Shown piece after piece: positions 1 to 10,507 of a DNA stretch of 64,000 nt (position 1 is the first letter of the stretch; each line of letters begins with the position of its first letter). The notes under the pieces were generated by a model. That model ran no database searches. It saw only the letters and a program-made list of their open reading frames with translations, and was not told the DNA's origin. Source of the DNA: Bursaphelenchus xylophilus (taxonomy: Eukaryota > Nematoda > Chromadorea > Rhabditida > Aphelenchoididae). The stretch lies in contig CAJFCV020000006.1 in assembly GCA_904066235.2 (NCBI GenBank), positions 12,758,980 to 12,822,979 on the forward strand, given 5' to 3'. Both the position numbers and the translations under genes were made by a program.

Positions 1-903
1 AAGTTTTTGTACCGTTTTAGGGAGTTTGCGGATGTTCTAAGATCGGCTGTATATATTATATACCGCTAGCTGCTGGTACATGGATCCGCAAATATACAAA
101 AAAGTTAAGCATATAGACAATAAAATTAGACCTGCCCGGAGTCAGCTCTCGATTTCTTTTCCGGATTCAAACCCCCAACAGACTCGTTACAAAAAATATT
201 ATTGCAGAAAAAGAGGGGAATGTTGATCGGTCTAACAGATATTCAAAGTAGTAAAATTTGAGTGAAAATTGCATAAAATTTCGTAGAAAAAACGGGTTTC
301 TAACGGCGGATGTTGAGGATTCTCCGACGAAAGCCAGCCAAAAGTTATTGCAATTGAATAATAAGTAAATTAAAGACATTGAGACTACGTCAATTGTCGG
401 ACACCAACGACAAAATCTGTGTATGATGTCATGTTATATAAAGTTTTCATGTCATATAAAGTTTATCTTTTGTGTCGTATTTGCAAACTCGGCGCTCAAC
501 TCAGCCCCTCACTTTCGCGCAACTTCCGTGTGCTCAACCTGATGTTTGACGGAGGGGAAAGTAATAAATCATTTGGTTGATGGTTCCCAGTTAGCGTTGT
601 TTACACTACTGTTTCCTCTTGTTTCCTCCTTATTTTCATACAGGATCAGGAAAAGGGTAGGAAGAGTAGTGGTAATCGGCAGCTAATTCACAATCTTCAA
701 AGATGCGTTTTGACGGCGATGAATCGATCGACGCATTTGCGACATTCAAATTACCTAGGGAAATGGTGTTTCAATAGTGTGCAGACATCTGAAGAAGGAC
801 GCCGAAATAATTTTCAACAATTACGTCTAGTGTAGTTTTTGTTCTACATCCCATTTACCAAATATGTGCAAATCCTAAAACAAACGATTGAAAAAAATTC
901 TAA

Positions 904-1103
904 TACTAGTCGCGACATAAAGTCCGTAGAATTTTTCGCGGCCCCCAAATTCCGTCGCGCTCCGAAATGTTGATTTGTCGCTGCGAAAAACGGGAATCGC
1001 GCGCGACAATAAGGCAAAATCAACAAAATTGCACAGTGCAAAATGTGTTTTCGGGGTTATGCACAGTGCAGAAAATTCTACGGACTTTATGTCGCGACTA
1101 GTA
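904..1103. mobile_element. MITE-like element with ~31-bp terminal inverted repeats
   Basis: The left end (905-936, starting ACTAGTCGCGACATAAAGTC) is repeated in inverse orientation at 1071-1102 with about one mismatch. Reading the terminus as CTAGTCGCG leaves TA on both sides, as in Tc1/mariner-type insertions. The interior holds a direct repeat gcacagtgca (1031 and 1061) and no coding potential. It is a non-autonomous foldback/MITE element. A related terminus (ggactttat..cgactagta) is seen near 38930-38950. Confidence 0.75.
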
Positions 1104-1303
1104 GTGCTCCGGATGTTGGCCGGAAGCATAGATTTACTGCCCATCCCAGTAATTTTTTATTAGTAAAATTGCAACAAAGAGCCAATGCAGCAAGTTTTAA
1201 ACCGGCTTGGGAAAAGAAATGTCCAAAAAATGACCTTGTGCCAATTACAACAGAAAAAAATTATGGTGCCATTTTATTACATGTGTACTAATAACTGTTT
1301 TAC

Positions 1304-1360
1304 TTTCCACGCCGTAAAAAGCGCAATTTAAAAATAGCTGTACTGCTCTCTTTAAACTAC
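1304..1360 (+). repeat. Dispersed repeat, copy 1
   Basis: The segment beginning cgccgtaaaaagcgcaattt is repeated with about 80-85% identity at about 24701-24757. No coding content. It is either an old dispersed element or a conserved noncoding motif, with two copies in this window. Confidence 0.45.
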
Positions 1361-2389
1361 CATTTTCATATCAACTATTTGTTCTCCTGGCAACGATTTT
1401 AAGCTTCACGTAAAAACGCATAGCTTTTTGGCACATCAAGAGTAGGAAGGTCGTGACACTGATTTCTAAGAAATGACCTTTTTTCAAAACGCCGGTGATA
1501 ACTTTTTAGCACCCCAACAATCTGCTCGGCAGACGAAGCATATCTCGTAAGTTCATCGTCTTGCAGTTGGTCCTTATACTTTTTTCAGGTTCAGAGATTT
1601 CAATTATGACGTTATTTAACGTACTTATATAGGTCATACGTTCGACCACGTCCGCTCACCCGTTCCACTTTATAACTTTTTTGCGAGGTCGTTTGACCTC
1701 TTAATGACGAAATGTCATATGATCCGCACCTGAATGGTCTTGTGAAGTAATTGTTTTGAAAGGGCCAGCTGAAAATATAGCCGAAAAAATGGCTTTTTCA
1801 TTGTTTCAAGACAATGGACGCTTGGGCATTACTCAAACACTTGTCCTAAGCGCTAAGCGTTTTATGTTTTCTTCGATATTCATTATATCCAATTTTTAGG
1901 ATTCTTCGATTTCCTATTTTTTCACATAATAATTTTTGTTGAGATTACTCACAGAACACCTGTTGGTTATTTTTCGTTATATTATATTTTTGTTATCCAA
2001 GTCTGTTATCATCCTGCCCAATTTCTATTTACCTTGTTACTAACTTGTTTTCAATGCACAATCAGTTTGTGATACGAAAACGAACAGTGGACAAACAAAA
2101 GACTTGATTTCGTCCCCTCGGTTTTATATATTTATTTGTTTGAGCTCGAGAAATCTCTTTTGGATCCCCGGCTGGCCGCTCTTCGTCTTAATTCCCCTTG
2201 AATTATACGAACGTGTTGTTTGGACGGGCATATTTATTTATTTTGCTTGATTTCGTAAGTTGTAATACCGATATTATGGCCTTGTCATTGCGATTGTGCA
2301 ATTAAGTTGATTCTAGCACAGTTCTGGAAAAGAAAACTTCTGCAAACGTTCCTAGCGACGCAATATTTTTTCTGCAACTCCGTTAAAAA

Positions 2390-3690
2390 ATGATGGTCGG
2401 AACGGCAACGTCGATTGTGGAGGCTAAATCAGTTAGATCGCCGTAAGTGGAGTAGAATCTGCTGAAACGATTGCTTTAAGTCCCTTAATCATTCACAAAA
2501 CTCATGATGTTCTCACGGAGATTTACCAGCGAAACATTGTGATCAAAAATTACAAAACTTGCATTGGTCAAGCAGAAAGCCGGTTGCAATTACCGGAGAA
2601 TTTCCGAGGAAGAAATGAGGGCGATCCGAAAGAGCTGATCATAACAATTACCCGGCCTAGGTTTGTAAGTAAATTAATCGTATTTCAGTTGACCTCGTCT
2701 TTGTTTTTTTACATGCAATGCAATTTCAGCCCGGTAGGCCAATGGAGATAATTTTGGATGGGGTGAATCCTAAATGGTCGTCCTTCAAATGTGCGGTTCG
2801 TAGATCCGACGACGAATCCGACGACTTGGAATTCGTGGATGTCAAGTTCGTCCGAGAGATCAATGGAGACGGCAGGATTATGGTGAGCATACCATTTGTA
2901 TCACAATATATTTGTAACCCTTTTTAGAGCGGAGTTTTCAAAGAACAGATCCGAGAAGACCTTTGCCTACGACTGACAATCACTGTCGCAGAGCACGTTA
3001 GCGACTCTCAGCCGTTGAAATCCACGGTAACGACTGTCATATTTCCTTTGAGTCAACATAATTTTTAGCTTTCGCCTCAACCGGTCAACATATCCAAGAA
3101 TTATCTCAAGGAGCAGTACTCCGACTTTAAGATTATTTGTTCGTACGAAAACGAAGACGAGGTTGTAATACCGGTTCACAAGAACATTCTCTCCGTGGCA
3201 TCGCCGTACTTCCGGGCCATGTTCCACGATGACACTATGGAATCTCAAGCGGGTCAAGTCACGTTGACTGTTGTTCCGTATAAGGTACCGTTTGATTTTT
3301 TAATCAAATGAAAATCTTTTATTGCAGGCTTTAGTGGAAATTTTATACTGCGTGTATCATGGTGAACATAGTCCTGCATTTAAACCCAACGCCCTGGACG
3401 TTTTGCTGGCCGCCGACTTCTTCGAGATGGTTCATCTGAAGGACTACACGGCCAGGTTTCTGGGCGACAACTTGGGTCGTTCCAATGTTTTTCGAGTAAT
3501 CGAAGTCGCCTCGAAATTGAATCTGAACTGGCTAATCAAGAAGGCCTGTTTGTTCGTGAAATACGAGATGACTGACAACGAGGCGGTAAGGTTAAGAGTT
3601 CATAATTCAGCTCGGTTGCAGAAAGCGCAATTCTCCGCTTTGTTAAGCCGGAATCCGGAGCTTACTGTAGCCCTACTTCAGATGATTTGA
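2390..3690 (+). CDS. BTB/POZ domain protein (possibly MATH-BTB type)
   Basis: Six exons: 2390-2442, 2481-2664, 2730-2882, 2928-3026, 3069-3284, 3328-3690, all joined in frame, giving 355 aa. The BTB/POZ fold spans about residues 180-285. Its diagnostic stretch runs from YSDFKI through IPVHKNILSVASPYFRAMF, then LVEILYCVYHGE, with LLAADFFEMVHLKDYTARFL. The tail after it (VIEVASKLNLNWLIKKACLF) looks like the start of a BACK-type helix region. Residues 80-165 have the spacing of a degenerate MATH domain, which I cannot confirm. In this family the BTB usually mediates dimerisation and recruits substrates to cullin-3 ubiquitin ligase. A 36-nt, in-frame GT..AG segment at about 3586-3621 could also be an intron. 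The start is the first of two tandem ATGs; the second (2393) is equally possible. A poly(A) signal follows at 3761. Confidence 0.85.
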
Positions 3691-3760
3691 GCACGCAAGA
3701 AGTAATCATTCTGACTGTGCAAAGTGTTTTCACAAAGATATTGCTGTATATAATTAGCGA

Positions 3761-3766
3761 AATAAA
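3761..3766 (+). terminator. Poly(A) signal AATAAA of the BTB gene
   Basis: AATAAA lies 71 nt after the BTB stop codon and before the convergent carboxypeptidase gene. Confidence 0.6.
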
Positions 3767-4035
3767 GGTTAACGAGGCATATACTAGAGCAGTTTTTTCG
3801 ACTTTCTCAAGCCAAGGACACAAGAAGACGGCCGGAATGCAGCGATTCCGAGAAGCGCTTACCACCCAGGGCTCAGAATGCTTGTTCAGACCTTATTGAC
3901 CCTTTTTACGACATTTTTGTTACATATTCTTGTAAATACCTTTTAGCTTGCATAATTATTGTAGTCAATGTAATGATCAAAAAAAAAAACGCTTTGTTAA
4001 CCCGTATCTGTAACTCTCAATGGTGGAAAAAAAGC

Positions 4036-6293
4036 TTAACCGTAATTCGTGACGAAGTAAGGAAATCCATATATCCGGGCCGGTTTCACGCCCGTATGGC
4101 CACCAACTGGATCGTACATTCGTGTTGGAAAACGTCGAGCTGGTGGGTCGCTGGGGTTCGGAAGCCCGATCCAATCCAGGACCCGTGAGTGGATTATCGC
4201 TTGAGCATTTCTGACCTCGGGCTGCATATTTGGAAACATCCCTTCGCAGTGTGTGCCACCTAAGAGTGTTCAAATTTCATATCTTTGTTTTAATGTTGTT
4301 TTTAGGTGTTACCTTTTATAATAACAAGCACGTTGGTTCCCTTCAAATACTTCGCTTCCATTTGTAGGGGACGCCACGGATCGTTCTCTCCTTCCACAAA
4401 AAGAACATTCGAAACCTGCCAACAGAGACATTTGCGTTATAAAACACACCTAAATCTTACATTCAAGTCCACCCTTCCACCATAGTAATCCTTAGTCTCG
4501 GCGACTTTTCGGTTGATATTTTCGCTGACAAATTCGTCGCCAAAAATCCCACGGCAAAATCCAGAGGCGTTTTCCAAACTAACGTTAAAGTTAAACAGAT
4601 TCGGCCACACATCTTGGTCGTCCTCGGCCTCCGCCGATGCTACAAACCATCCAAATTCGTTGCACAATTGGTACGACCATCCGTTGAGGTCGTAACCGGA
4701 CTCTTCGAAGTTTGTCTTATTTTGAAAAAGGTGGCTGAGAACAGAAAGCAACGGGTATCTGAATTAGGAGGGTTTTCCAAATTTGGGCCGACAAGGGTTA
4801 AAATAAAGATTGAGACATCTTAAAAGACAGTTCTCAATTGCTGACGCAATGGAAATTTGTTTTTCTAGATACTTTAAGAACGTTTACCGGAGATTCTCTA
4901 CTCTGTCTCTGCAAATCAGACGAATATCGTCTTGGGTCCTCGTCTGCAGCATTCCGCCCATTACAAACAGAATCTCAGTCATCAGTCTTTCGCGGATGGC
5001 ATTTGGCTCATAGATTGTCAAGTTTTCCGTCCTGAAAGCAAAAGTTACCTTGTTAAAAATACTACTGTTTGGATGTTCCTAAAAGATCACAATTCCTTAC
5101 CCTAAGGACAAACTGTTCAAAGTCTCAATTCGATTATCTAAATCCAGCTGCAGCTCGGCGTTCAAAAGTTCCAGAGCATCTCTTAGACGGCCAGCGCACG
5201 GCTCGCTAATTCTCCATAGGCTCTCGCTAACAGCTGTTTTGTATTCTTAAACAGCGATGGAATTACGTCTTGACTTTTGTTGAACACACCTTCAAAATCA
5301 ATCTGTACCTCTAGCGGCGCTGAAAATGCAATTGCGCCGGCTGTGAGACTGGGATATCGAGCTCTAAACCATGTCGCAAGAGAGCCTTAAAACGGATTTT
5401 TTATAATTTAAAAATCTCTTATTACTTACCTGAATAGGAGCACCCACTTACGATCCACCGAGACGTCATAAATTGCGGCCTTTCTCGCATTGAGCGAACA
5501 AAGTAAGCGGCATCTTCGATGGCTTGCCGGGAAGACAGAAATTCATACTTTGTATAGTTTCTGTAATTGGTCAATGGAAGAGATATGCGCAATAGACGAT
5601 GGCTTACCCTTGAGGAACACTCTTCCCGTAATATCGATGTTCCAGTATGAACAGCGCACCGCCATACAGTTCAGCTAGTTGAGACAATAATGTTCGGTCC
5701 CGTCCAATATGATCTGGTTGCACTTCTCCTTCACCGGACAGGATTAAAAATACCGGACCGTATGGTTTGAAAAATGCAAGATTTTCAAAGTAACGCTGAA
5801 GGTCAAAATAAACCAAATTTAAACGTTCCTTCGCACTCCGCGCAAATAGCTATTCTTTTTGACTTACTTGGATAAAAGTGCCAGTCTGGTTGGGATCTAC
5901 AAAGTGATCGTTCCGTTGCTCGAAGAACCTTTCAGTTACAAATGGGTCCCCGCCTGAATGTTGACCATTCTTTCCTTGTGCTTCTTTCTGGCTATAGTCG
6001 GCGTACTGAAAAGCAATGAAAACGTACTTTCACATATTGTTAACAACAACTACTTTTAAATCGCTTTTTTACGGCTTGGGAAACAAAATTTCAAAAAAGT
6101 TTTTATTGCCAACTGCCACAAAAACAAAGCTGAAAAAATTGCAAGTAAAAAAATATAGGTGTGAGACAGTTTATTCAGCAAACTTATTTGCTGCAGGGAA
6201 CTTGAAAACGAACTCTGCACTTACTTGTCCGCAACATCGTAGTGACAAAATGAGCAAAAAAATTACAGAAAATTTCAAATTTGAGAATACCAT
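4036..6293 (-). CDS. Secreted serine carboxypeptidase, peptidase family S28 (prolyl carboxypeptidase-like)
   Basis: Ten exons on the minus strand: 6225-6293, 5868-6005, 5608-5795, 5430-5560, 5290-5385, 5101-5245, 4888-5031, 4461-4758, 4313-4415, 4036-4259. They give 511 aa, the usual S28 length. Exon 1 is a clean signal peptide (MVFSNLKFSVIFLLILSLRC) ending at a GTAAGT donor. Family marks follow in order: RFFEQRNDHF, GPVFLILSGEGE, LAELYGGALFILEHRYYG, the nucleophile block IVSGCSYSG (Ser173), SLATWFRARYPSLTAGAIAFSAP, YQLCNEFGWF, the Asp block EGENDPW (Asp415) and the His block GTHCEG (His441). S28 enzymes remove C-terminal residues after proline or act as dipeptidyl peptidases in lysosomes or outside the cell. 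The usual GGSY is GCSY here, a mild change beside the active serine. The gene converges with the BTB gene. Confidence 0.93.
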
Positions 6294-6843
6294 GACATAA
6301 CGTTTTCCGTAAAAAGTAGCAGGTTTTGAACTCTTGCCGGAGTTTTATGAAATATGAAACATGGATGCAAGAAGAATGAAGAGATCGCCAGAGAGTTTGC
6401 CAAACAAACAAAAAAGTTTGAACGTTCTCCTCGAATATTTACTTATTCACCTCCTCAAGAAAAAATACTGTTTGACGTCTGAGTAAAGACTTAATATGAG
6501 CAAATAACGCTTTTATAACGTATAAAATTCCTTACTAAAACTTTTGAGAACTTCAGAATTATCTGCAAAAGCTAAATATATATACAGTTAAAAGTATGCG
6601 GTCAAAGGGCATAAAGAAGTGCCATGAGCGAAACAGTCTTTTGAAGGAGATGTTTTTTGTACAGATTGTCATTGTAAGTGGGCAACAGATTTTTTCAAAT
6701 TAATCTGTTGTTTTCCATCCTTCCATTTGACTTGCTGGGCCAACGGTGGATACAGGTGCGGCCTTACTCGGCTTATCGGGTAGATTAAACATCTCTCGAA
6801 AAGTTGCACGATATTCACCACTGAAATTAGCGCTTTGTAAACT

Positions 6844-8032
6844 TTAAAAAAACTGTTTTTTTAAATAAATGTTCGAGTAATTGATATGCTCCAAAATTTT
6901 GAAAATTTTATACCTCAAGCAATAAAGAATGACCACGTTTCCCGAGCTGGCCACGTTGATCAAAATCCCGAAATACGATTCATAGTAGAACCACCGCTCA
7001 ATCGGAATATGCGGTAGGACAACAGCAACAACGAACGCATTAAGCATCCATCCAAGAACCACGGTGAACATCATGACGATCAACGACTTGAAGACTCGTC
7101 TCATTGAATCATTGGCGGCTGTTCGTCTTTTGAGTAATATCCAAACGGTGACGTATACGATGACGTCAAGAAGGTTTACTGCGATGCACATTAAGAACCA
7201 AGCATCACGGGATTTCCCACCGAAGGAATCGATTATCCGACAAAGAACGGGTCTACAAAAATTATTATGTATTATGAAAAGATATGGTGGAAATAAGCTC
7301 CTCCCTAATAAGGGGAGGCAGTTGTATTAAGAAATCTTATTGTGCGAACTTTAACTGAGATTCGTTGATCGATAAAATGTTTTCTATACATATACTTACT
7401 CATCTCTAAACTCGCTCATCGTGTGCTCATATCCCAAGTAGACGACGAAGCCGGCATAAACCAAAGAAACCAAGAACAGCCCGCCCACATACGCAACACG
7501 ATTCAACTGCTTGTAGGTCACAGGAAAAGCTACCCCAATAAGCCGATCGATCCCTACGTACAACGTTGCTAGCGCGCTAATCGTTGCTCCGGCGGCAAGA
7601 ACAAAATCCATTTCAAAGCATTTGTAGAACGGAATAAAATGCTGGCCGAAGACACTGTTCGCCAGATAAACCCAATGTGTCGATTGATGGAGCATATCCC
7701 CGACGCAGATAATACAAACAAAACAGTTGTAGGTCCCATGCAACTTTCTGCAATCACAATCGGACCTTTTTGTAATGAAGCAAACGGCTTACGCATTCTT
7801 TATCGTCGCTACAACGACCAACGTATTTCCGATATAACTCAACATCAAAAAACCAAAATATATTATGGGTACGGCCAGCAAGTCCAGCGATATGCCTCGT
7901 CCGTAGTACGTGCGGTAAAGCTGTAAAACGATGCATACGTTAATCCCACCGAGTTTTGGGAAATCGCAGAGAAATGCGCGTACTTACATATTCATTTAGA
8001 GGCGTCGAAAACTTCCCGGTATAATTGGACAT
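6844..8032 (-). CDS. Seven-transmembrane G-protein-coupled receptor, nematode SRSX-like
   Basis: Four exons: 7988-8032, 7793-7920, 7400-7747, 6844-7252, giving 309 aa, a normal chemoreceptor size. Seven hydrophobic helices can be placed: TM1 LDLLAVPIIYFGFLML..GNTLVV; TM2 CFVCIICVGDML; TM3 with the DRLIGVAFP motif after it (the DRY equivalent, typical of SRSX); TM4 VGGLFLVSLVYAGFVVYLG; TM5 MCIAVNLLDVIVYVTVWILL; TM6 SLIVMMFTVVLGWML; TM7 ILINVASSGNVVILYCLRY. A short N-glycosylatable extracellular N-terminus (NYT) precedes TM1. These receptors are usually expressed in chemosensory neurons and sense environmental or peptide ligands; the ligand here is unknown. The C-terminus after TM7 is short. 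Confidence 0.85.
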
Positions 8033-8399
8033 CGAAAATAGCGTCTACGGCCTCGGCAAACTCAACAATTGACCACATGGATGTTAGCACTAAATTGTTT
8101 TTGTTTTACCAAGAATATTCCCCGGAGAGCCATAACCGGCCATAAGGGTTTCCATAATTTTACGTGCAACAAAAAAATAATAGCGTTTTGAAAAAAACAA
8201 AATGTTTCGTTTTAAAAAAGAGAGTTTTTTACAGATTGAAGCTTCTCATAACAAGGGCCGGACATTTCGAAGAAACGACCGAGTCAGAATCATTTGATAT
8301 TTTGCATAGTTGTTGTAATAGGTACGTACAATTTTCAGATAGATTGGGTTCATGTGTAAAAATCTCAAGGAGTAAAGGCACAAAACCTCGCCGTTTTAC

Positions 8400-8850
8400 G
8401 TTTTCGACCATGGGGAAAATTTTCGTAATTGACAACTTTGCCGTAGGATGTTGCTTTCGACTACTTCGAAAAATACCAAGGTACCATATTCAATACAACA
8501 TTTTGGCAGAGAATTTGTCTCAACTTTTGAAACTTCTTAAAAACACTTTGACATGTATGTAACAACATATCAAAAATGCGTGAAAATAAAAGGGGGGGGG
8601 GCTTGGAGTTATGATACTTTGAATGTTGCCGGTACGGTATATCAAAAAATCATTTTCTTTTCAAAATCGGTGTAGAAGACCCGCAAAAATTGCCAAGATA
8701 CGTTTTCGATCATGGCGAACATTTTTATAATTGACACTTTTTCTGTAGTCTTCGCCTACTTCGAAAATTGGCAAGGTACCATTTGTAATATAACTTTTCG
8801 TGTCTCAACTTTTGAAACCTCAAAAAAATACGTTGACATGTTCGAGGCGT
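8400..8850 (+). repeat. Diverged ~155-bp duplicate pair (8400-8560 and 8700-8850)
   Basis: Two segments about 300 nt apart share a common order of words: ttcgaccatggggaaaattt / ttcgatcatggcgaacattt, then aattgacac/aact, ctacttcgaaaa, caaggtaccat, and ctcaacttttgaaac, each ending in gttgacatgt or tttgacatgt. They are an old tandem or dispersed duplication upstream of the receptor gene. Short open frames here follow from the repeat and are not supported as genes. A run of nine G lies at about 8591-8600. Confidence 0.6.
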
Positions 8851-9030
8851 CATTACGCCTCGAAAATAGCTTGCCAAAAGGTTGTAATTTGTGTCATAGA
8901 GTAGAAGTGGTCAACGAAACTCACAAATGACTAGCCGCTTCGGGTTACTGACGTGTTCAACATCAATACGGAAAGCGAAATTTCAGTTTACTTGCAAAAG
9001 ATTAGCAAATCCAAAATATTTCAACGGAAA

Positions 9031-10298
9031 TCAGGCGGGATCCTTGACATCGCTGGGCTTCACAACCGACTCGGTTTTACTTTTGTCCTTCTCTTCCTTC
9101 TTGGGCTTCTTTTTCTTCTCCTTTTTCTTCTTCTTTCCATCGTCTCCTTCCTCTTCGGACGACCAGTCACTGACAACATCGTCCATCTGAAAAGCAAAGC
9201 ATCAGACGTGTTTTTCTAGCAGAAGATCGCCTGTGTATTCCTCTGTAAATAAGTGGCTTCAATGGACTCACTGTTGGATAATCGTTGCGTCCCTTTTTGA
9301 GCTCTCCTTTTGCTATCAATTCCTCCTTCTCGTTCTTGGGCCAGGTTTTAGGTTTCCGGACATTCGGGTTGTTGGCGGCATTCTTCGAGTCTCCAGTTGG
9401 TCGTCCACCGCCTTTTTTCTAAAAGTTTTGTTTAGAAGTTGTAGAAAGACGAGACGAAAGATATGGGTAGAAGTTCCTTCCACAACTTATAACTTTGCGG
9501 AAACTGGTCGGAATTAGCCCAAATTTAGCGTGCACGCTCAATTCATCGTTGTCAATGCCCGGACAGCGGATTTAGTTAGTGATGTACCTTCTTTTTTACA
9601 TACCACCTTACCCTTCAAAAACGGCTGCAGCCTGTGATTTTACACTTTATACGATGAAACATGTCCGGAACTAAATTTATTGCCTCCGTATGGAACTAAA
9701 TGAGTCGTCACAGCCTTCGTAGGTCCCCATAAAACTATGCAGCTATTATCGTAATTCAGTGCCAGCTAGGTCGAAGCGTTTTTTCCTAACTTTAATGCCC
9801 AAGCTTGGGCGCAGTTCGCGGAGTACCTTTGTTGTGGCCAAAATAAGGAACTTTTTCCAAGATATGTTTCGCTGGGTTGACTAGCCAAATCTTAGAGTCG
9901 TAATTTCAGGCCTAGACATGGCTCCCGGGATGGATCGGCATGGTCTTTGAGGGCCGAATCAAATTTGAAAAATAATGAATGATGTCTGTTTCTAGTTTAC
10001 AATCTTTTCGGGGACTGGCCATGCAAACTCTTATAAATGGCTAATCGAAGCTGAATATAAGAGTTTGCGTGGCGGGAGTAACGGATTATGGATTTAACTA
10101 GCCAAAAAAATAAAAGGATTTTTTTACTTTGTAGTCCCATCCATAAATTTTCCGTTAGAAAAAGTTCGAAAAAACGCCCCTATTTTACATTAGACGTACA
10201 TTTCCGCAAGCCATCGAAGTCAACGAGATCATGAAGGCCAGAGCGCTGACGACCGTCATCCACAACGTAGTTGGATTGTCCTCAAACCAATCGTTCAT
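9031..10298 (-). CDS. Small single-pass membrane protein with lysine-rich acidic tail, function unknown
   Basis: Three phase-0 exons: 10200-10298, 9272-9418, 9031-9186, giving 133 aa. Exon 1 (from MNDWFEDNP) holds one transmembrane helix, TLWMTVVSALAFMISLTSMA, followed by CGN. Exon 2 encodes KKGGGRPTGDSKNAANNPNV and a basic, helical segment. Exon 3 encodes an acidic patch (MDDVVSDWSSEEEGDDG) and then a long Lys/Glu tail. The protein is probably membrane-anchored with a charged cytosolic tail. I do not recognise a named family. The 781-nt first intron (9419-10199) starts with GTACGT. If it were not spliced, the frame would stop four residues later (VRLM), giving a 37-aa product. The start ATG at 10298 is the only one that keeps the helix near the N-terminus. 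Confidence 0.6.
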
Positions 10299-10501
10299 CG
10301 TGCTCGGATCTAGCTGCCGTGTTGCAGAAGGTCGGGTACCCTGTTCCAAGTTTACAACGCGTAGACAATCCACCAGTTTCCTCGAGAATTTCGTATTCAA
10401 AATGCCACCACTCCACCAATTCCGATTCTTGCGGAAAAATGAAGAAAAAAAATAAAAAATTTCGAAAAATTGATGCACTTTGGAAAGCGATAAAGTGTAT
10501 A

Positions 10502-10507
10502 TTTATT
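10502..10507 (-). terminator. AATAAA overlapping the stop codon of the sugar transporter
   Basis: The minus-strand hexamer AATAAA contains the TAA stop (10503-10505) of the transporter gene. If it is used, the 3'UTR would be only about 15-25 nt. Confidence 0.4.

Larger units (their letters stand above)
1..2389. other. 5' gene-poor region
   Basis: No convincing gene was found in this AT-rich stretch. One inverted-repeat element lies at 904-1103 and a short dispersed repeat at about 1304-1360 (separate entries). A frame open from about 643 to 834 follows a good polypyrimidine tract and acceptor (tttcatacag), but I could not join it in frame to an upstream donor, so it is not called as an exon. 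The rest shows only short, random-looking open frames. Confidence 0.6.

Noticed and set aside
643..834. Open frame after a good acceptor (tttcatacag)
   Set aside because: No upstream exon joins in phase (the candidate donor at about 561 leads to a stop), and the residues match no family known to me.
8164..8562. 132-codon plus-strand frame
   Set aside because: It overlaps one unit of a diverged duplicate pair; residues are low-complexity K/L/F-rich and there is no splice context.
9501..10180. Possible exons between the two halves of the small membrane protein
   Set aside because: No frame with acceptor and donor in phase; treated as one 781-nt intron.
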